DNA of 64,000 nt from Stenotrophomonas sp. SAU14A_NAIMI4_5 (GCF_003086795.1 NZ_CP026003.1:4287169-4351168), one strand, 5' to 3'. Counted from the first letter of the stretch, positions 34,951-45,802 are shown. The notes: generated by a model from the sequence alone, not told the origin. A program made the numbers and translations.

Positions 34951-36583
34951 CCACCTCGACGTGGCCCTGCGTGCGCGCAGCGGCTGGGAAGCGATGGAAC
35001 TGGGCACCGCCCTCGCCCGCCGCCATGCGCGCGCGGTGTGGGGCAGCTGGCTGCTGGCCAGTGCGCCGTTGTTCGTGCTGTTCAATGCGCTGGCCTGGTG
35101 GCTGGACGGCTTCGCCTGGGCATCGCTGGCGATGTGGTGGTGCAAGCCGCTGTTCGAACGCGCGCCGCTGTACGTGCTCTCACGCGGCATCTTCGGCGAG
35201 ACGGTCGGCGCGCGTGCGGCACTGGCCGCGCAACGGCACTGGGGCGGCACCGGTTTCTGGGGCTACCTCGGCTGGCGCCGTTTCAGCCTGCTGCGCAGCC
35301 TGTGCCTGCCGGTCAACCTGCTGGAAGGCAACGCGCCCGCACAGCGCGGCCCACGCCGGCGCGCGGTGGCCGCCGGCGCCGCTGGGCCGGCAATCCTGCT
35401 GGCGCTGATCTGCCTCGGCTTCGAGCTGGTGCTGGTGCTGGGCGCGATCGCAGCGGTCTTCATGTTCATTCCGCTGGAACTGCTGCCCGACTCGTGGCGC
35501 GCGGCCTGGGCGATGATCAGCGTCGAGACCCCGCCGTGGGCGGACCTGCTGCTGAACCTGCTGAGCTGGCTGGCCGCCGCCCTGATCGGCCCGTTCTATG
35601 TCGGTGCGGGCTTCGGCCTGTACCTCAACCGGCGCACGCAGATGGAAGCGTGGGACGTGGAGATCGCCCTGCGCCGCCTGCGCGAACGGCTGCTGCCGGC
35701 GGCATCGACGCTGGCCCTGCTGCTGTGCCTGGCGCTGCCGCTGGCCCCCGCCCACGCGCAGGACGCCGATGCGGACACTGCCCACCAGGTCGCCGACGAA
35801 GCCCGGGCGGCCGGACAGACCGACGCGGATGAAGACGAAGGCGAGGATGACGGCGAAGAAGCCAACGCCGCCAATGATCCGGCCAATGCCGCCGCCGGCA
35901 TCTTCGGCGAGCAGCCGGTGGACACGGCCGGTTTCCGCCAGGCGGTGAACCGTGCCTACGAGGATCCGCTGCAGCGGCCGGTCCGCCAGGTCACCGAGTG
36001 GAAGCCGATCGACGACGCCACGGCGGAGAAGAAGGCCGAGAAGAAAGACACCAGGGACGACAAGGCCGGCCAGAAGCATGGCGAACGCAACCGCGGCCTG
36101 AAGCTGCTGGCACGGGTGGCCGAGTGGGGCCTGTGGGCGCTGCTCGGCGCCGTGGTGCTGGTGCTGCTGCTGACCGCGCGCCTGTGGTGGCCGTGGCTGC
36201 GTGGCGCCGGCCGGCGCACGCCGAAGGACGCACCGCGCGTGCAGGAAGAGGCCGTGGAACTGCCGGTGGTGCTGCCGCCGGACGTGGCCACCCAGGCCGG
36301 CCTGCTGTGGGACCAGGGACGCCCGCGCCAGGCCTTGGCCCTGCTTTACCGCGCCAGCGTGCGCACCCTGGTCGAGCGCACCGGCAACGCGTTGCCGCCC
36401 GGCGCCACCGAAGCGCAGTGCCTGCGTGCTTCGCGGCGCATGCCTCAGCAGGCGGACCGCGATCTGTTCGCGCGCATCGTGCGCATGTGGCAGTACGCCG
36501 CGTACGGCGGCCGCCTGCCCACGCGCGATGAGTTCGATGGCCTGGCCGCGACCCTGCGCCAGCAGTTCGGGTGGAAGGCATGA
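34934..36583 (+). CDS. DUF4129-domain membrane protein
   Basis: About 549 residues. It starts at a GTG (34934; GTG 34940 also possible) overlapping the SpoIIM end by 17 bases. Several membrane segments (LLASAPLFVLFNALAWWLDG, AILLALICLGFELVLVLGAI) are followed near residues 255-340 by a secretion-like hydrophobic stretch, an Asp/Glu-rich linker, and another helix near 400. The C-terminus (AGLLWDQGRPRQALALLYRASVRTLVERTG...LPTRDEFDGLAATLRQQF) is the DUF4129 domain. Likely part of the same envelope complex as its neighbours. Confidence 0.85.
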   Translation: MNVRIDHLDVALRARSGWEAMELGTALARRHARAVWGSWLLASAPLFVLFNALAWWLDGFAWASLAMWWCKPLFERAPLYVLSRGIFGETVGARAALAAQRHWGGTGFWGYLGWRRFSLLRSLCLPVNLLEGNAPAQRGPRRRAVAAGAAGPAILLALICLGFELVLVLGAIAAVFMFIPLELLPDSWRAAWAMISVETPPWADLLLNLLSWLAAALIGPFYVGAGFGLYLNRRTQMEAWDVEIALRRLRERLLPAASTLALLLCLALPLAPAHAQDADADTAHQVADEARAAGQTDADEDEGEDDGEEANAANDPANAAAGIFGEQPVDTAGFRQAVNRAYEDPLQRPVRQVTEWKPIDDATAEKKAEKKDTRDDKAGQKHGERNRGLKLLARVAEWGLWALLGAVVLVLLLTARLWWPWLRGAGRRTPKDAPRVQEEAVELPVVLPPDVATQAGLLWDQGRPRQALALLYRASVRTLVERTGNALPPGATEAQCLRASRRMPQQADRDLFARIVRMWQYAAYGGRLPTRDEFDGLAATLRQQFGWKA

Positions 36584-37766
36584 GCCCGCGCGCGTTCTGG
36601 GCCCTGCTGCTCGGCCTGCTGGTGCTGCTGGGCGTGCCGTTGACCATCCTGTTCCTGCGCACGCACGAGAAGGTCACCGAGACCGTGGTGCTGCCGCCGC
36701 GTGGCGAAGCCAGCTACAACCCGCTGTACGTGCTGGGGCAGGCGCTGCGCGCGGACGGCATTGAAGTGCAGTCGCGCGAACGCCTGCAGCTGGCGAAGAT
36801 GCCCCTGGCCGACACCGATACCGTGGTCCTGCTGCAGGACACCCGCGAGATGCCGCCGGGCACCGCGCAGGCACTGCTGGACTGGGTTGCCCGTGGCGGC
36901 CACCTGCTGCTGCGCACGCAGCCGCCGGGCGAGGACAAGACCAGCACCACGCAGGGTCCGCTGCTGGACCGCATCGGCGTGGAAAGCCTGTTCCATGGCA
37001 AGGACTGCCAGCCGTTCCATGTAGTGGATGATCCCAACCACGTCGAGTTCTGCAACGGCCGCCGCTTCAGCCTCGGCTTCCGGGCCAGTGCCGATGCCGA
37101 GCGCCGCTGGGGCAACGAGGAAGGGCTGGCCTTCGCCCGCCTGCGCCACGGCAAGGGCCGCATCGATGTGCTGGCCGACATGGATTTCATGCGCGGCAAT
37201 GGCGCCGCTCCGCTGCCGCGCAAGGGCGCGACGGCCAAAAACACACCGCAGCGCGGTGGCCTGCACGATCTCTCCCACCGCGACCTGACCCGCCACCTGC
37301 TGGACCCCAACTACGGGCGCGGCACGGTGTGGCTGGTATACGGCAGCCGCCCGCCGACGCTGCTGGCGCGCATCGTGCTGCAGGGCTGGCCGGTGTGGAT
37401 TCCGCTGCTGCTGGGCATCCTGGGCTGGCTGTGGACGCGCGCGCAGCGGCTGGGCAGCGTGCTGCCTTCGCCGGTGGTCGAGCGCCGCTCGCTGCTGGAA
37501 CACGTGCGTGCCAGTGGCGAGCTGCTGCTGCGCTTCGGCCAGGGCGCGCAGCTGTACAACGCAGTGCAGGCGCTGTTCCTGCATCGCCTGCGCCTGCGCG
37601 CCCCGGTGGCGGCCGCGCTGGATGGCGCTGCCCGCGACCAGGCCATCGCCGAGGTGCTGCAGTGGCCCGCCAGCCGCGTGGCCACCGCCCTCACCGCTCC
37701 TTCGCCGCACGATTCCTCCGCCCTGCGCGAGCGCATCCGCTTGCTGCTCCAGATGAGATCCCTGCT

Positions 37767-37770
<4 letters not shown>
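36580..37770 (+). CDS. DUF4350-domain protein
   Basis: A 396-residue protein with an N-terminal membrane anchor (FWALLLGLLVLLGVPLTILFL), a DUF4350 ThuA/GATase-like domain at residues 40-240 (NPLYVLGQALRADGIEV, LLQDTREMPPGTAQALLDWVARGGHLLLR), a second membrane helix near 275 and a C-terminal helical domain. ATGA overlap with the preceding gene. It is conserved in MoxR/DUF58 operons; no activity is established. Confidence 0.85.
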
Positions 37771-38749
<979 letters not shown>

Positions 38750-38753
<4 letters not shown>

Positions 38754-40048
38754 GGCCTGCGCCGCTGCTGCTGGTCCTGCTGGCTGCCTGGGCCGCGCTG
38801 GGCGGCGTGGTGCTGGCCGGCCTGCTGCCGCACTGGAGCTGGGCCGTGGCCGGTGCGCTGGTGGCTGCGCTGGCACTGGCCGATCTGTGGCGGCAGTGGC
38901 GACGTGCATCGCCGCAGGTACAGCGCCAGGTGCCCGAGGCGCTGGCACTGGGCGTGCGCCGCGAGATCGGCCTGCGCCTGTTCGCCGAGCAGCCGATGCA
39001 GGTGCAGGTGTTCGATCGCGTGCCCGGCGGCTGGCCGCTGGAAGGATTGCCGCAGCGCCTGCAGCTGCGCGCCGGCCACGCCAGCATCCTGCACTACCAG
39101 GTGCAGCCGCAGCAGCGCGGGCGCTTCCAGTTCGACGGCGTGGACGTACGCATCCGCTCGCCGTGGCGGCTGTGGTGGCAGCAGCGCACGCTGCCGCCGG
39201 TGCTGGACGTGCGGGTCTATCCCAACTTCGTGCCGCTCACCCGCTTCGCGTTGTTCAGTGCCGACCAGGCCTCGCGCCTGGTGGGCGCACACGTGAAGCG
39301 CCGCCGTGGTGAAGGCACCGATTTCCACCAGATGCGCGAGTACCGCGTCGGTGACAGCCTGCGCCAGCTGGACTGGAAGGCCACCGCCCGCGCGCGCAAG
39401 CTGATCTCACGCGAATACCAGGACGAGAAGAACCAGCAGCTGCTGCTGATGCTCGACAGCGGCCGGCGCATGCTGGCCAGCGAAGGCGGCCTCTCGCACT
39501 TCGACCATGCCTTGAACGCATCGCTGGTGGTGGCTTACCTGGCGTTGCGCCAGGGCGATGCCGCCGGCCTGTTCGCGGTGGGTGGCGAACGCCGCTGGGT
39601 GGCGCCGCAGCGCGGCATGGGCACGGTGGAACACCTGCTGCGCGCCAGTTACGACCTGCAGCCGCAGGCCGTGGCCACCGACTATCTGGCCGCCGCCACC
39701 GAAGTCTCGCTGCGGCAGCGCCGGCGTGCGCTGGTGATGCTGGTCAGCAACGTGCGCGACGAAGACATCGAAGACCTGCTGGCCGCCGTGCGCCTGCTGC
39801 AGCGCCGCCATCTGGTGTGCGTGGCCAGCCTGCGCGAACGCGAACTGGATACCGCGCTGGAGGGCGAGGTGCACACGCTGGAAGACGCCGCCCAGGCAGG
39901 TGCCGCCGCGCTGTACCTGCAGCAGCGCGCGAAGGCGCATGAAGCGCTGCGCAGCGAGAAGGTGATGGTGCTGGACGTGACCGCCGACGCCCTGCCTGCC
40001 GCGCTGGTGGAACGGTATCTGGCCGTGAAGCGCGAAGGGCTGCTGTAA
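38750..40048 (+). CDS. DUF58-domain protein
   Basis: A 432-residue protein with two N-terminal hydrophobic segments, the DUF58 signature EGTDFHQMREYRVGDSLRQL followed by DWKATARARK (about residues 188-217), and a VWA-like domain with LLMLDSGRRM and LVMLVSNVRDED. It is the presumed partner of the MoxR ATPase. The last 43 codons (from LQQRAKAHEAL) are part of a 302-bp unit repeated downstream, so the gene's 3' end exists in three copies. The stop TAA is followed three bases later by a SMAG repeat. Confidence 0.92.
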
Positions 40049-40218
40049 CGGGTAGCGCCGGGCCATGCCCGGCGGATGGGGAACCACCGCTGCGCTCGCC
40101 GGGCATGGCCCGGCGCTACCGGCACACCGCCCTGGTTCGCGAACGCTCTGGTAGGTGCCAACCTTGGTTGGCACGAAACCCAAGGCAAACAGCTGCCGGC
40201 CAGCGGCCGGCACTACCC

Positions 40219-40350
40219 CTGCAGCAGCGCGCGAAAGCGCACGAAGCACTGCGCAGCGAGAAAGTGATGGTGCTGGACGTGACCGCCGACGCCCTGCCTG
40301 CCGCGCTGGTGGAACGGTATCTGGCCGTGAAGCGCGAAGGGCTGCTGTAA
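40219..40350 (+). pseudogene. DUF58 3'-end fragment, repeat copy 2
   Basis: It encodes the same last 43 residues as the upstream gene with its stop; four base differences from the true gene, all silent and all within the first ~40 bases. There is no start codon or ribosome site of its own. Confidence 0.85.
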
Positions 40351-40520
40351 CCGGTAGCGCCGGGCCATGCCCGGCGGATGGGGAACCACCGCTGCGCTCG
40401 CCGGGCATGGCCCGGCGCTACCGTCGAACCGCTCTGGTCCGCGACTGCTCTGATAGGTGCCAACCTTGGTTGGCACGAAACCCAAGGCAAACAGCTGCCG
40501 GCCAGCGGCCGGCACTTCCC

Positions 40521-40652
40521 CTGCAGCAGCGCGCGAAAGCGTATGAAGCGCTGCGCAGCGAGAAGGTGATGGTGCTGGACGTGACCGCCGACGCCCTGCC
40601 TGCCGCGCTGGTGGAACGGTATCTGGCCGTGAAGCGCGAAGGGCTGCTGTAA
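40521..40652 (+). pseudogene. DUF58 3'-end fragment, repeat copy 3
   Basis: As copy 2, with one silent change and one His-to-Tyr change relative to the true gene; the last ~80 bases are identical in all three copies. Confidence 0.85.
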
Positions 40653-40795
40653 CGGGTAGCGCCGGGCCATGCCCGGCGGATGGGGAACCACCGCTGCGCT
40701 CGCCGGGCATGGCCCGGCGCTACCAGCACACCGCCCTGGTTCGCGAACGCTCTGGTAGGTGCCAACCTTGGTTGGCACAAAACCCACGCCGCCGG

Positions 40796-41452
40796 TTACG
40801 CGGCCGCCAGCAATCGCCGCTGCAACCGTTCCACCGCACGCTGCAGCAGCACCCGGTTGCGGGCCAGCTTCATCCACTGCGGCAGGCGCGAGAACATCGA
40901 GGCGTTGTGCACGCCACCGTGCTCGCGCAGTGCCGACGTCGCGTAGTCATGCAGCACCTGCAGGTGCTCGGCGTTGTAGGCCCACAGCAGGCCCGCACGG
41001 GTGGGCTCCACCAACCGCAGCGGCAGGCCGAAATGCGGATCTGCCGGCTCGGCATCGCGCAACGGGCAGACGCTGACCTTCACCTCGCTGGTGCGCCCGC
41101 ACTGCACGCACTTGGCCGGCAGCACCTCGGGCACGGCCGTGGAGGCCGACGGTCGATGCTGGTGCACGCACACCCACTGGTGACCGCAGTAACCGCACGG
41201 GCGGCGGCCATCAATGCGCACCGCGCCCACCCAGGCGCCGCTGTCCAGCGCCACGCTGCAGCCGGTGCAACGGAAGCGCGCCGTCCAGCGGTGAGGCTGC
41301 CAGCTGGCGACCACCCAGCCCGGCGTGTCACAGCGATGGCAGCGCACCGCCACGCGCCCGGCGAAGGCGTGCAGCGTGCGGCCATCATCGAAGTGCCGCC
41401 CCGGCACCGGCGTCGTCCGCCCGCGCCGGCCCAAGGGCCGCCGCACCGCCAT
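40796..41452 (-). CDS. Multi-zinc-ribbon protein of unknown function
   Basis: A 218-residue protein with four CxxC pairs: CHRC, CTGC, CGYC and CVQC at about residues 38-120, which could make two or more zinc ribbons. The C-terminal half is helical and basic (RLPQWMKLARNRVLLQRAVERLQRRLL). Its ATG overlaps the stop of the glutathionylspermidine synthase-like gene (ATGA), so it is the third gene of a ygiB-ygiC operon. I do not recognise a function; nucleic acid binding or a metal-dependent adaptor role is possible. Confidence 0.75.
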   Translation of the reverse strand: MAVRRPLGRRGRTTPVPGRHFDDGRTLHAFAGRVAVRCHRCDTPGWVVASWQPHRWTARFRCTGCSVALDSGAWVGAVRIDGRRPCGYCGHQWVCVHQHRPSASTAVPEVLPAKCVQCGRTSEVKVSVCPLRDAEPADPHFGLPLRLVEPTRAGLLWAYNAEHLQVLHDYATSALREHGGVHNASMFSRLPQWMKLARNRVLLQRAVERLQRRLLAAA

Positions 41453-42630
41453 CAGACGTAGATCCGCGTCGGCGCCTCGTCCACGATCGCATGCGGCACG
41501 AAGCGCGCACTGTCGCGGGTGATCGCGCTGTCGTCCTCGCGGATGCCGATGCCGCAGGCATGGTCACCGATCACCCAGCTGCCGACCAGCGGGTAACCGC
41601 CTTCGAAGCGGGTGAGCGGGTGCGCACGCTGGATGATCGCCGGGCCTTCGTACGGGCCGTCGCTGCGCTGGGTGCTGCCATCGGCCAGGTGCATCTCGAT
41701 GTTGGCACCTTCGCGCGAGAACAGCGGCTTGCGCACCCAACCCGAGGCCAGCGCGCTGCCATCATCGAAGTGCGCTTCCAGCAGGTTCGGGTGGCTGACG
41801 TTGCGCTGCCACAGCAGCGGCAGGATGCCCTTGTTGCTCAGCACCGCCTTCCACGCCGGCTCCAGCAGCTGGATGCCCGAACCGGGCAGCGCGCGGCCGA
41901 ATTCCTCGGCCATCAGGTCTTCCAGCGGGTACAGCTTGAACAGCGTGCCGATCACCGTGTCGTCCAGCGCGGTGAAGCGACCGTCCTCGGACAGGCCGAT
42001 ATCCTCGATGGCGATGGCCTCGCCCTGCAGGCCCGCCTGGGCCGCGCAGTCACGCAGGTAGTCGACCGTGCCACGGTCCTCGTCCGAACTGCCTACCGCG
42101 CTGAAATACAGCGGCGGCGGCAGGCGCGCGGCGAGCTCGCCGAAGCGCTCGACCAGGGCCTCGTGCATGCCGTTGAACTGGTCGGCGTGCTGCGGCAGGC
42201 GGCCGGCGTTGCGCTGGTCCTCCAGCCACTGCCACTGGAAGAAGCTGGCCTCGAACAGCGAGGTCGGCGTGTCGTAGTTCAGTTCGTACAGCTTGGCCGG
42301 ACCGGTGCCGTCGTAGGCCAGGTCCAGGCGCCCGTACAGGTGCGGCTGGCGCTGGCGCCAGCTCTCGGCGATCCAGTCGCGGTAATGCGCGGGGATCGCC
42401 AGCTGGTCCATCAGGCGCTCGCTGGCGATGACATCGCCAACCAGGTCCAGCGCCATCTGGTGCAGCTCGGCGCTGGGGTCTTCGATGTCGACTTCGATCT
42501 GGCGCAGGGTGAACGCGTAGTACGCGCTTTCATCCCAGTACGGCTGGCCGTCGATGGTGTGGAAGCGGAAACCGGCTTCCTCCGCGCGCGCCCGCCAGTG
42601 GGCGCGCTCGGCAATGCGAATTCGCTGCAT
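41452..42630 (-). CDS. ygiC: Glutathionylspermidine synthase-like ATP-grasp protein (YgiC family)
   Basis: About 392 residues from the ATG at 42630 (MQRIRIAERAHWRARAEEAGF, trimmed to the family start). YELNYDTPTSLFEASFFQWQWLED, LYPLEDLMAEEFG, ILLPLLW-like EPAWKAVLSNKGILPLLW and GGYPLVGSWVIGD are family hallmarks of the ATP-grasp synthetase half without the amidase domain. It forms an amide bond using ATP, but the substrates of YgiC-type proteins are unknown. It follows a YgiB-like gene by 7 bases. Confidence 0.9.
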   Translation of the reverse strand: MQRIRIAERAHWRARAEEAGFRFHTIDGQPYWDESAYYAFTLRQIEVDIEDPSAELHQMALDLVGDVIASERLMDQLAIPAHYRDWIAESWRQRQPHLYGRLDLAYDGTGPAKLYELNYDTPTSLFEASFFQWQWLEDQRNAGRLPQHADQFNGMHEALVERFGELAARLPPPLYFSAVGSSDEDRGTVDYLRDCAAQAGLQGEAIAIEDIGLSEDGRFTALDDTVIGTLFKLYPLEDLMAEEFGRALPGSGIQLLEPAWKAVLSNKGILPLLWQRNVSHPNLLEAHFDDGSALASGWVRKPLFSREGANIEMHLADGSTQRSDGPYEGPAIIQRAHPLTRFEGGYPLVGSWVIGDHACGIGIREDDSAITRDSARFVPHAIVDEAPTRIYV

Positions 42631-42637
42631 GGGTCGA

Positions 42638-43207
42638 TCAGCCGCCGAAGCTGCCGCCGCTGCGGCGGGCGCTGGTGCTGCCGAAGCCGCTGCGGCTGGC
42701 GGTGACGGCACGGTTCGGCTCGCTGCTGACCGGGGCCAGGCCGGCCTTGCCGGCGCCGATGCCGCTGGCGGTGTTCATGCCACCGGTGCCGCCCGGGGCC
42801 GGGCGCGCCCAGCCAGCGTTCTTGTCCTGGTAGGCCGGGGCCGAAGCCGGCGCCTGCGGGGCCAAGCCGCCGCGGTTGCTCAGCATCTGCGACATGAAGA
42901 AGCCCATCATCATCGGGCCGATGAACGAGGTGCCGGCCGAGGTGTGCTGCTGCACGCACTGCTCGGGCTTGTAGTCCTGTTCGCAGGCTTCCTTGCTGGC
43001 GTACTTCGGCGCCGCATCGGCGGCCTTCTGCTGCGCCTCGGCAAAGGCGTTGCGGCACGAGGACGGATCGCCCGTCGCCTCGGTGCAGGCCTGCACGGAG
43101 GTGTACAGGCCTTCCTGCACCTGCACCTGCTCTTCCTTCTGGCAGGCGGTGAACAGCAGGGGTGCAGCGCTCATCAGCAGCAGCGCGGTGGTGCGGGAAC
43201 GCTTCAT
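42638..43207 (-). CDS. ygiB: DUF1190/YgiB-family lipoprotein
   Basis: A 189-residue protein. Signal with lipobox LLFTACQ near residue 22. Cysteine-containing repeats VQACTEATGDPSSCRNAF and EACEQDYKPEQCVQQ are followed by a Gly/Ala-rich linker and a terminal motif SGFGSTSARRSGGSFGG, which is the YgiB/DUF1190 hallmark. In E. coli ygiB and ygiC are adjacent, as here. The terminal FGG-like tail next to an amide-forming enzyme invites the guess that YgiC modifies YgiB; this is speculation. Confidence 0.88.
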   Translation of the reverse strand: MKRSRTTALLLMSAAPLLFTACQKEEQVQVQEGLYTSVQACTEATGDPSSCRNAFAEAQQKAADAAPKYASKEACEQDYKPEQCVQQHTSAGTSFIGPMMMGFFMSQMLSNRGGLAPQAPASAPAYQDKNAGWARPAPGGTGGMNTASGIGAGKAGLAPVSSEPNRAVTASRSGFGSTSARRSGGSFGG

Positions 43208-43324
43208 GGCGTCATGCCTCGGAATCGGATCAATTCCCCCAATGATGCCAAATCCGCACCAACAACCGGAATCGGCAAAGTGGGAAAGATGAACGGAATT
43301 TCATTTTCGTGGGGCACCGCCCTG

Positions 43325-43378
43325 GTAGGTGCCAACCTTGGTTGGCACACCCCTGCGGCGCCCGGCCATGCCCGGCGG
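43325..43378. repeat. SMAG/REP palindrome and partial second unit
   Basis: GTAGGTGCCAACCTTGG... at 43325-43348, the same variant as in the DUF58 repeats, followed near 43355-43378 by a GCCCGGCCATGCCCGGC unit without GTAG. The rest of 43379-43565 holds a CCCCCTTG...CAAGGGGG hairpin and a strong AAGGAG with small open frames before ilvD. Confidence 0.75.
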
Positions 43379-43565
43379 GGGCAGCCAAGCCTCCGGCGAG
43401 GAGCCCCCTTGTTGTTCAAGGGGGCGCGCCGAAGGCGCGGGGATAAGGAGAAATGCGTGGACCACCAAGCCGCTGCAGGCGGCGAAGGTGGTTGCAGCAG
43501 CAACCGAAAAAATTGTCCATGATCGGGCGACCCCCACGTTGTACGGCCCGCCCGTTCCGCCAGCC

Positions 43566-45404
43566 ATGCCTGAATACCGCTCCCGCACCTCCACCGCCGG
43601 CCGCAACATGGCCGGCGCCCGCGCCCTGTGGCGCGCCACCGGCATGAAGGATGGCGACTTCCACAAGCCGATCATCGCCATCGCCAACTCCTTCACCCAG
43701 TTCGTGCCCGGCCACGTGCACCTGAAGGACCTCGGCCAACTGGTCGCGCGCGAGATCGAGAAGGTCGGCGGCGTCGCCAAGGAATTCAACACGATCGCTG
43801 TCGACGACGGCATCGCCATGGGCCACGACGGCATGCTGTACTCGCTGCCCAGCCGCGAGATCATCGCCGACTCGGTCGAGTACATGGTCAACGCGCACTG
43901 CGCCGACGCGCTGGTGTGCATTTCCAACTGCGACAAGATCACCCCCGGCATGCTGATGGCCGCACTGCGCCTCAACATCCCGGTGGTGTTCGTCTCCGGC
44001 GGCCCGATGGAGGCCGGCAAGACCAAGCTGTCCGAGCACAAGCTGGACCTGGTCGATGCGATGGTCATCGCCGCCGACGAAAGCGCCAGCGACGAGAAGG
44101 TCGCCGAATTCGAGCGCAGCGCCTGCCCCACCTGCGGTTCCTGCTCGGGCATGTTCACCGCCAACTCGATGAACTGCCTGACCGAAGCGCTGGGCCTGTC
44201 GCTGCCCGGCAACGGCTCGACCCTGGCCACCCACGCCGACCGCGAGCAGCTGTTCCTGCGCGCCGGCCGCCTGATCGTCGAACTGTGCCATCGCTGGTAC
44301 GGCGGCGAAGAAGAAAGTGCGCTGCCGCGTGGCATCGCCACCCAGGCCGCGTTCGCCAACGCGATGACCCTGGACATCGCCATGGGCGGTTCCACCAACA
44401 CCATCCTGCACCTGCTGGCCGCCGCGCAGGAAGCCGAAGTGGACTTCGACCTGACCCACATCGATGCGCTGTCGCGGCGCGTTCCGCAGCTGTGCAAGGT
44501 GGCGCCGAACACGCCCAAGTACCACATGGAAGACGTGCACCGCGCGGGCGGCGTGTACGGCATCCTCGGCGAACTGGCGCGTGGCGGCCTGCTGGATACC
44601 CGCGTGCCGACCGTGCACAGCCGCACCCTGGCCGATGCCATCGAGCGCTGGGACGTTGCGGTCAGCGACGAATCCAGCGTGCACGACTTCTTCCGTGCCG
44701 GCCCGGCCGGCATTCCCACCCAGGTGGCTTTCAGCCAGGCCACGCGCTGGCCCACACTGGACGTGGACCGCGCCGAAGGCTGCATCCGCAGCGTCGAGCA
44801 CGCTTATTCGGCCGAAGGCGGCCTGGCCGTGCTGCGCGGCAACCTGGCCGTCGATGGCTGCGTGGTGAAGACCGCCGGCGTGGACGAATCCATCCACGTA
44901 TTCGAAGGGAGCGCGCGCGTGTTCGAGAGCCAGGACGCGGCCGTGGCCGGCATCCTCGCCGACAAAGTGCAGCCCGGCGACGTGGTCGTCATCCGCTACG
45001 AAGGCCCGAAGGGTGGCCCGGGCATGCAGGAAATGCTCTACCCCACCAGCTACCTGAAGTCGAAGGGGCTGGGCAAGCAGTGCGCGCTGCTGACCGACGG
45101 CCGTTTCTCCGGCGGCACCTCGGGCCTGTCGATCGGCCACGTCTCGCCGGAAGCCGCCAGCGGCGGCACCATCGGCCTGGTGGAAGACGGTGACCGCATC
45201 CGCATCGACATCCCCGCCCGCCGCATCGACCTGCTGCTGGACGACGCCACCCTCGCCCAGCGCCGCGCCGACGCCGATGCGCGCGGCTGGAAGCCGCGTG
45301 AAGCCCGCCCGCGCAAGGTCACCAGCGCACTGAAGGCCTACGCCCTGCTGGCGACCAGCGCCGACAAGGGCGCCGTCCGCAACACCGCTCTGCTCGGCGA
45401 TTGA
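43566..45404 (+). CDS. ilvD: Dihydroxy-acid dehydratase IlvD
   Basis: A 612-residue enzyme. [21 protein letters not shown] is the typical start; iron-sulfur ligands lie in [12 protein letters not shown] near 120 and [19 protein letters not shown] near 195; [12 protein letters not shown] and [15 protein letters not shown] complete the signature. It dehydrates dihydroxy-isovalerate and dihydroxy-methylvalerate in valine and isoleucine synthesis. No ribosome site lies directly before this ATG, although an AAGGAG stands about 115 bases upstream. Confidence 0.97.
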   Translation: MPEYRSRTSTAGRNMAGARALWRATGMKDGDFHKPIIAIANSFTQFVPGHVHLKDLGQLVAREIEKVGGVAKEFNTIAVDDGIAMGHDGMLYSLPSREIIADSVEYMVNAHCADALVCISNCDKITPGMLMAALRLNIPVVFVSGGPMEAGKTKLSEHKLDLVDAMVIAADESASDEKVAEFERSACPTCGSCSGMFTANSMNCLTEALGLSLPGNGSTLATHADREQLFLRAGRLIVELCHRWYGGEEESALPRGIATQAAFANAMTLDIAMGGSTNTILHLLAAAQEAEVDFDLTHIDALSRRVPQLCKVAPNTPKYHMEDVHRAGGVYGILGELARGGLLDTRVPTVHSRTLADAIERWDVAVSDESSVHDFFRAGPAGIPTQVAFSQATRWPTLDVDRAEGCIRSVEHAYSAEGGLAVLRGNLAVDGCVVKTAGVDESIHVFEGSARVFESQDAAVAGILADKVQPGDVVVIRYEGPKGGPGMQEMLYPTSYLKSKGLGKQCALLTDGRFSGGTSGLSIGHVSPEAASGGTIGLVEDGDRIRIDIPARRIDLLLDDATLAQRRADADARGWKPREARPRKVTSALKAYALLATSADKGAVRNTALLGD

Positions 45405-45412
45405 ATTGCCGT

Positions 45413-45449
45413 GGGGTCGGATCCCTTTCGCAGAAAGGGCTCCGACCCC
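45413..45449. repeat. GGGGTC-type palindrome (second repeat family)
   Basis: GGGGTCGGATCCCTTTC...GAAAGGGCTCCGACCCC, a 37-base imperfect palindrome directly after ilvD. Similar units are at 45858, 45908, 50445 and 53815. No T-tract follows, so it is not an obvious terminator. Confidence 0.85.
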
Positions 45450-45459
45450 GGCACAGCAG

Positions 45460-45750
45460 TCAGATCACGAACGGCTCGCCATCCAGGCGGCACGCCCCTG
45501 CTGAAATGTGGATCGCACCGCCGGACTGCAGCTCAAACATCACGCGGATGACACCTTCGGCGCGATCTTCGCTGGCCGTCACGTCGTTGACCGATGCACT
45601 CGGTCCCCAGGGTTCGCTCCTGTCCAGCATCACGTGCTCCACCGCATCGAACTGCAGGCGGCGCTCGGTTTGAGTTGAATCGCGCAGGACGAGTTCAAAC
45701 GTCGCGGCGATCCAGTCACTGTGGGTCGCGATGATGGTCCAGTCGTGCAT
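45460..45750 (-). CDS. Hypothetical 96-residue protein
   Basis: MHDWTIIATHSDWIAATFELVL begins a compact beta-rich protein; later LQFDAVEHVMLDRSEPWGPS and VMFELQSGGAIHISAGACRLDGE. No membrane segment, signal or cysteine cluster. Orientation is convergent with ilvD and it is flanked by palindromes on both sides. Sequence composition fits coding DNA, but I do not recognise the family. Confidence 0.65.
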   Translation of the reverse strand: MHDWTIIATHSDWIAATFELVLRDSTQTERRLQFDAVEHVMLDRSEPWGPSASVNDVTASEDRAEGVIRVMFELQSGGAIHISAGACRLDGEPFVI

Positions 45751-45802
45751 GTGGCTTCCCTCCGCGCGTGCAGTCGCGCCATGGTAGTCCTATCTTCGAG
45801 GT

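Larger units (their letters stand above)
39917..40787 (+). repeat. 302-bp tandem repeat, about 2.9 copies
   Basis: Copies start at 39917, 40219 and 40521 (each CTGCAGCAGCGCGCGAA), an exact 302-base period; the third is cut short near 40787. Each unit contains the DUF58 3' end with its stop, a facing SMAG pair (for example 40052-40119) and a GTAGGTGCCAACCTTGG-type palindrome (40151-40174). A third palindrome, ending CGGCCGGCACTAC, lies at 40194-40216 and is absent from the last copy. The join between units falls at a shared TACC. Confidence 0.93.

Noticed and set aside
39917..40787. The 302-bp tandem repeat as a CRISPR array
   Set aside because: The unit is a coding tail plus REP elements, far longer than CRISPR repeats, with no short-repeat/spacer alternation and no cas genes.
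43440..43566. A branched-chain attenuator leader for ilvD
   Set aside because: None of the short frames is rich in Leu, Ile or Val codons and no terminator/antiterminator pair could be drawn.
45413..45449. GGGGTC palindrome after ilvD as an intrinsic terminator
   Set aside because: No T-tract follows, and near-identical units occur in several unrelated gaps, so it is listed as a repeat.
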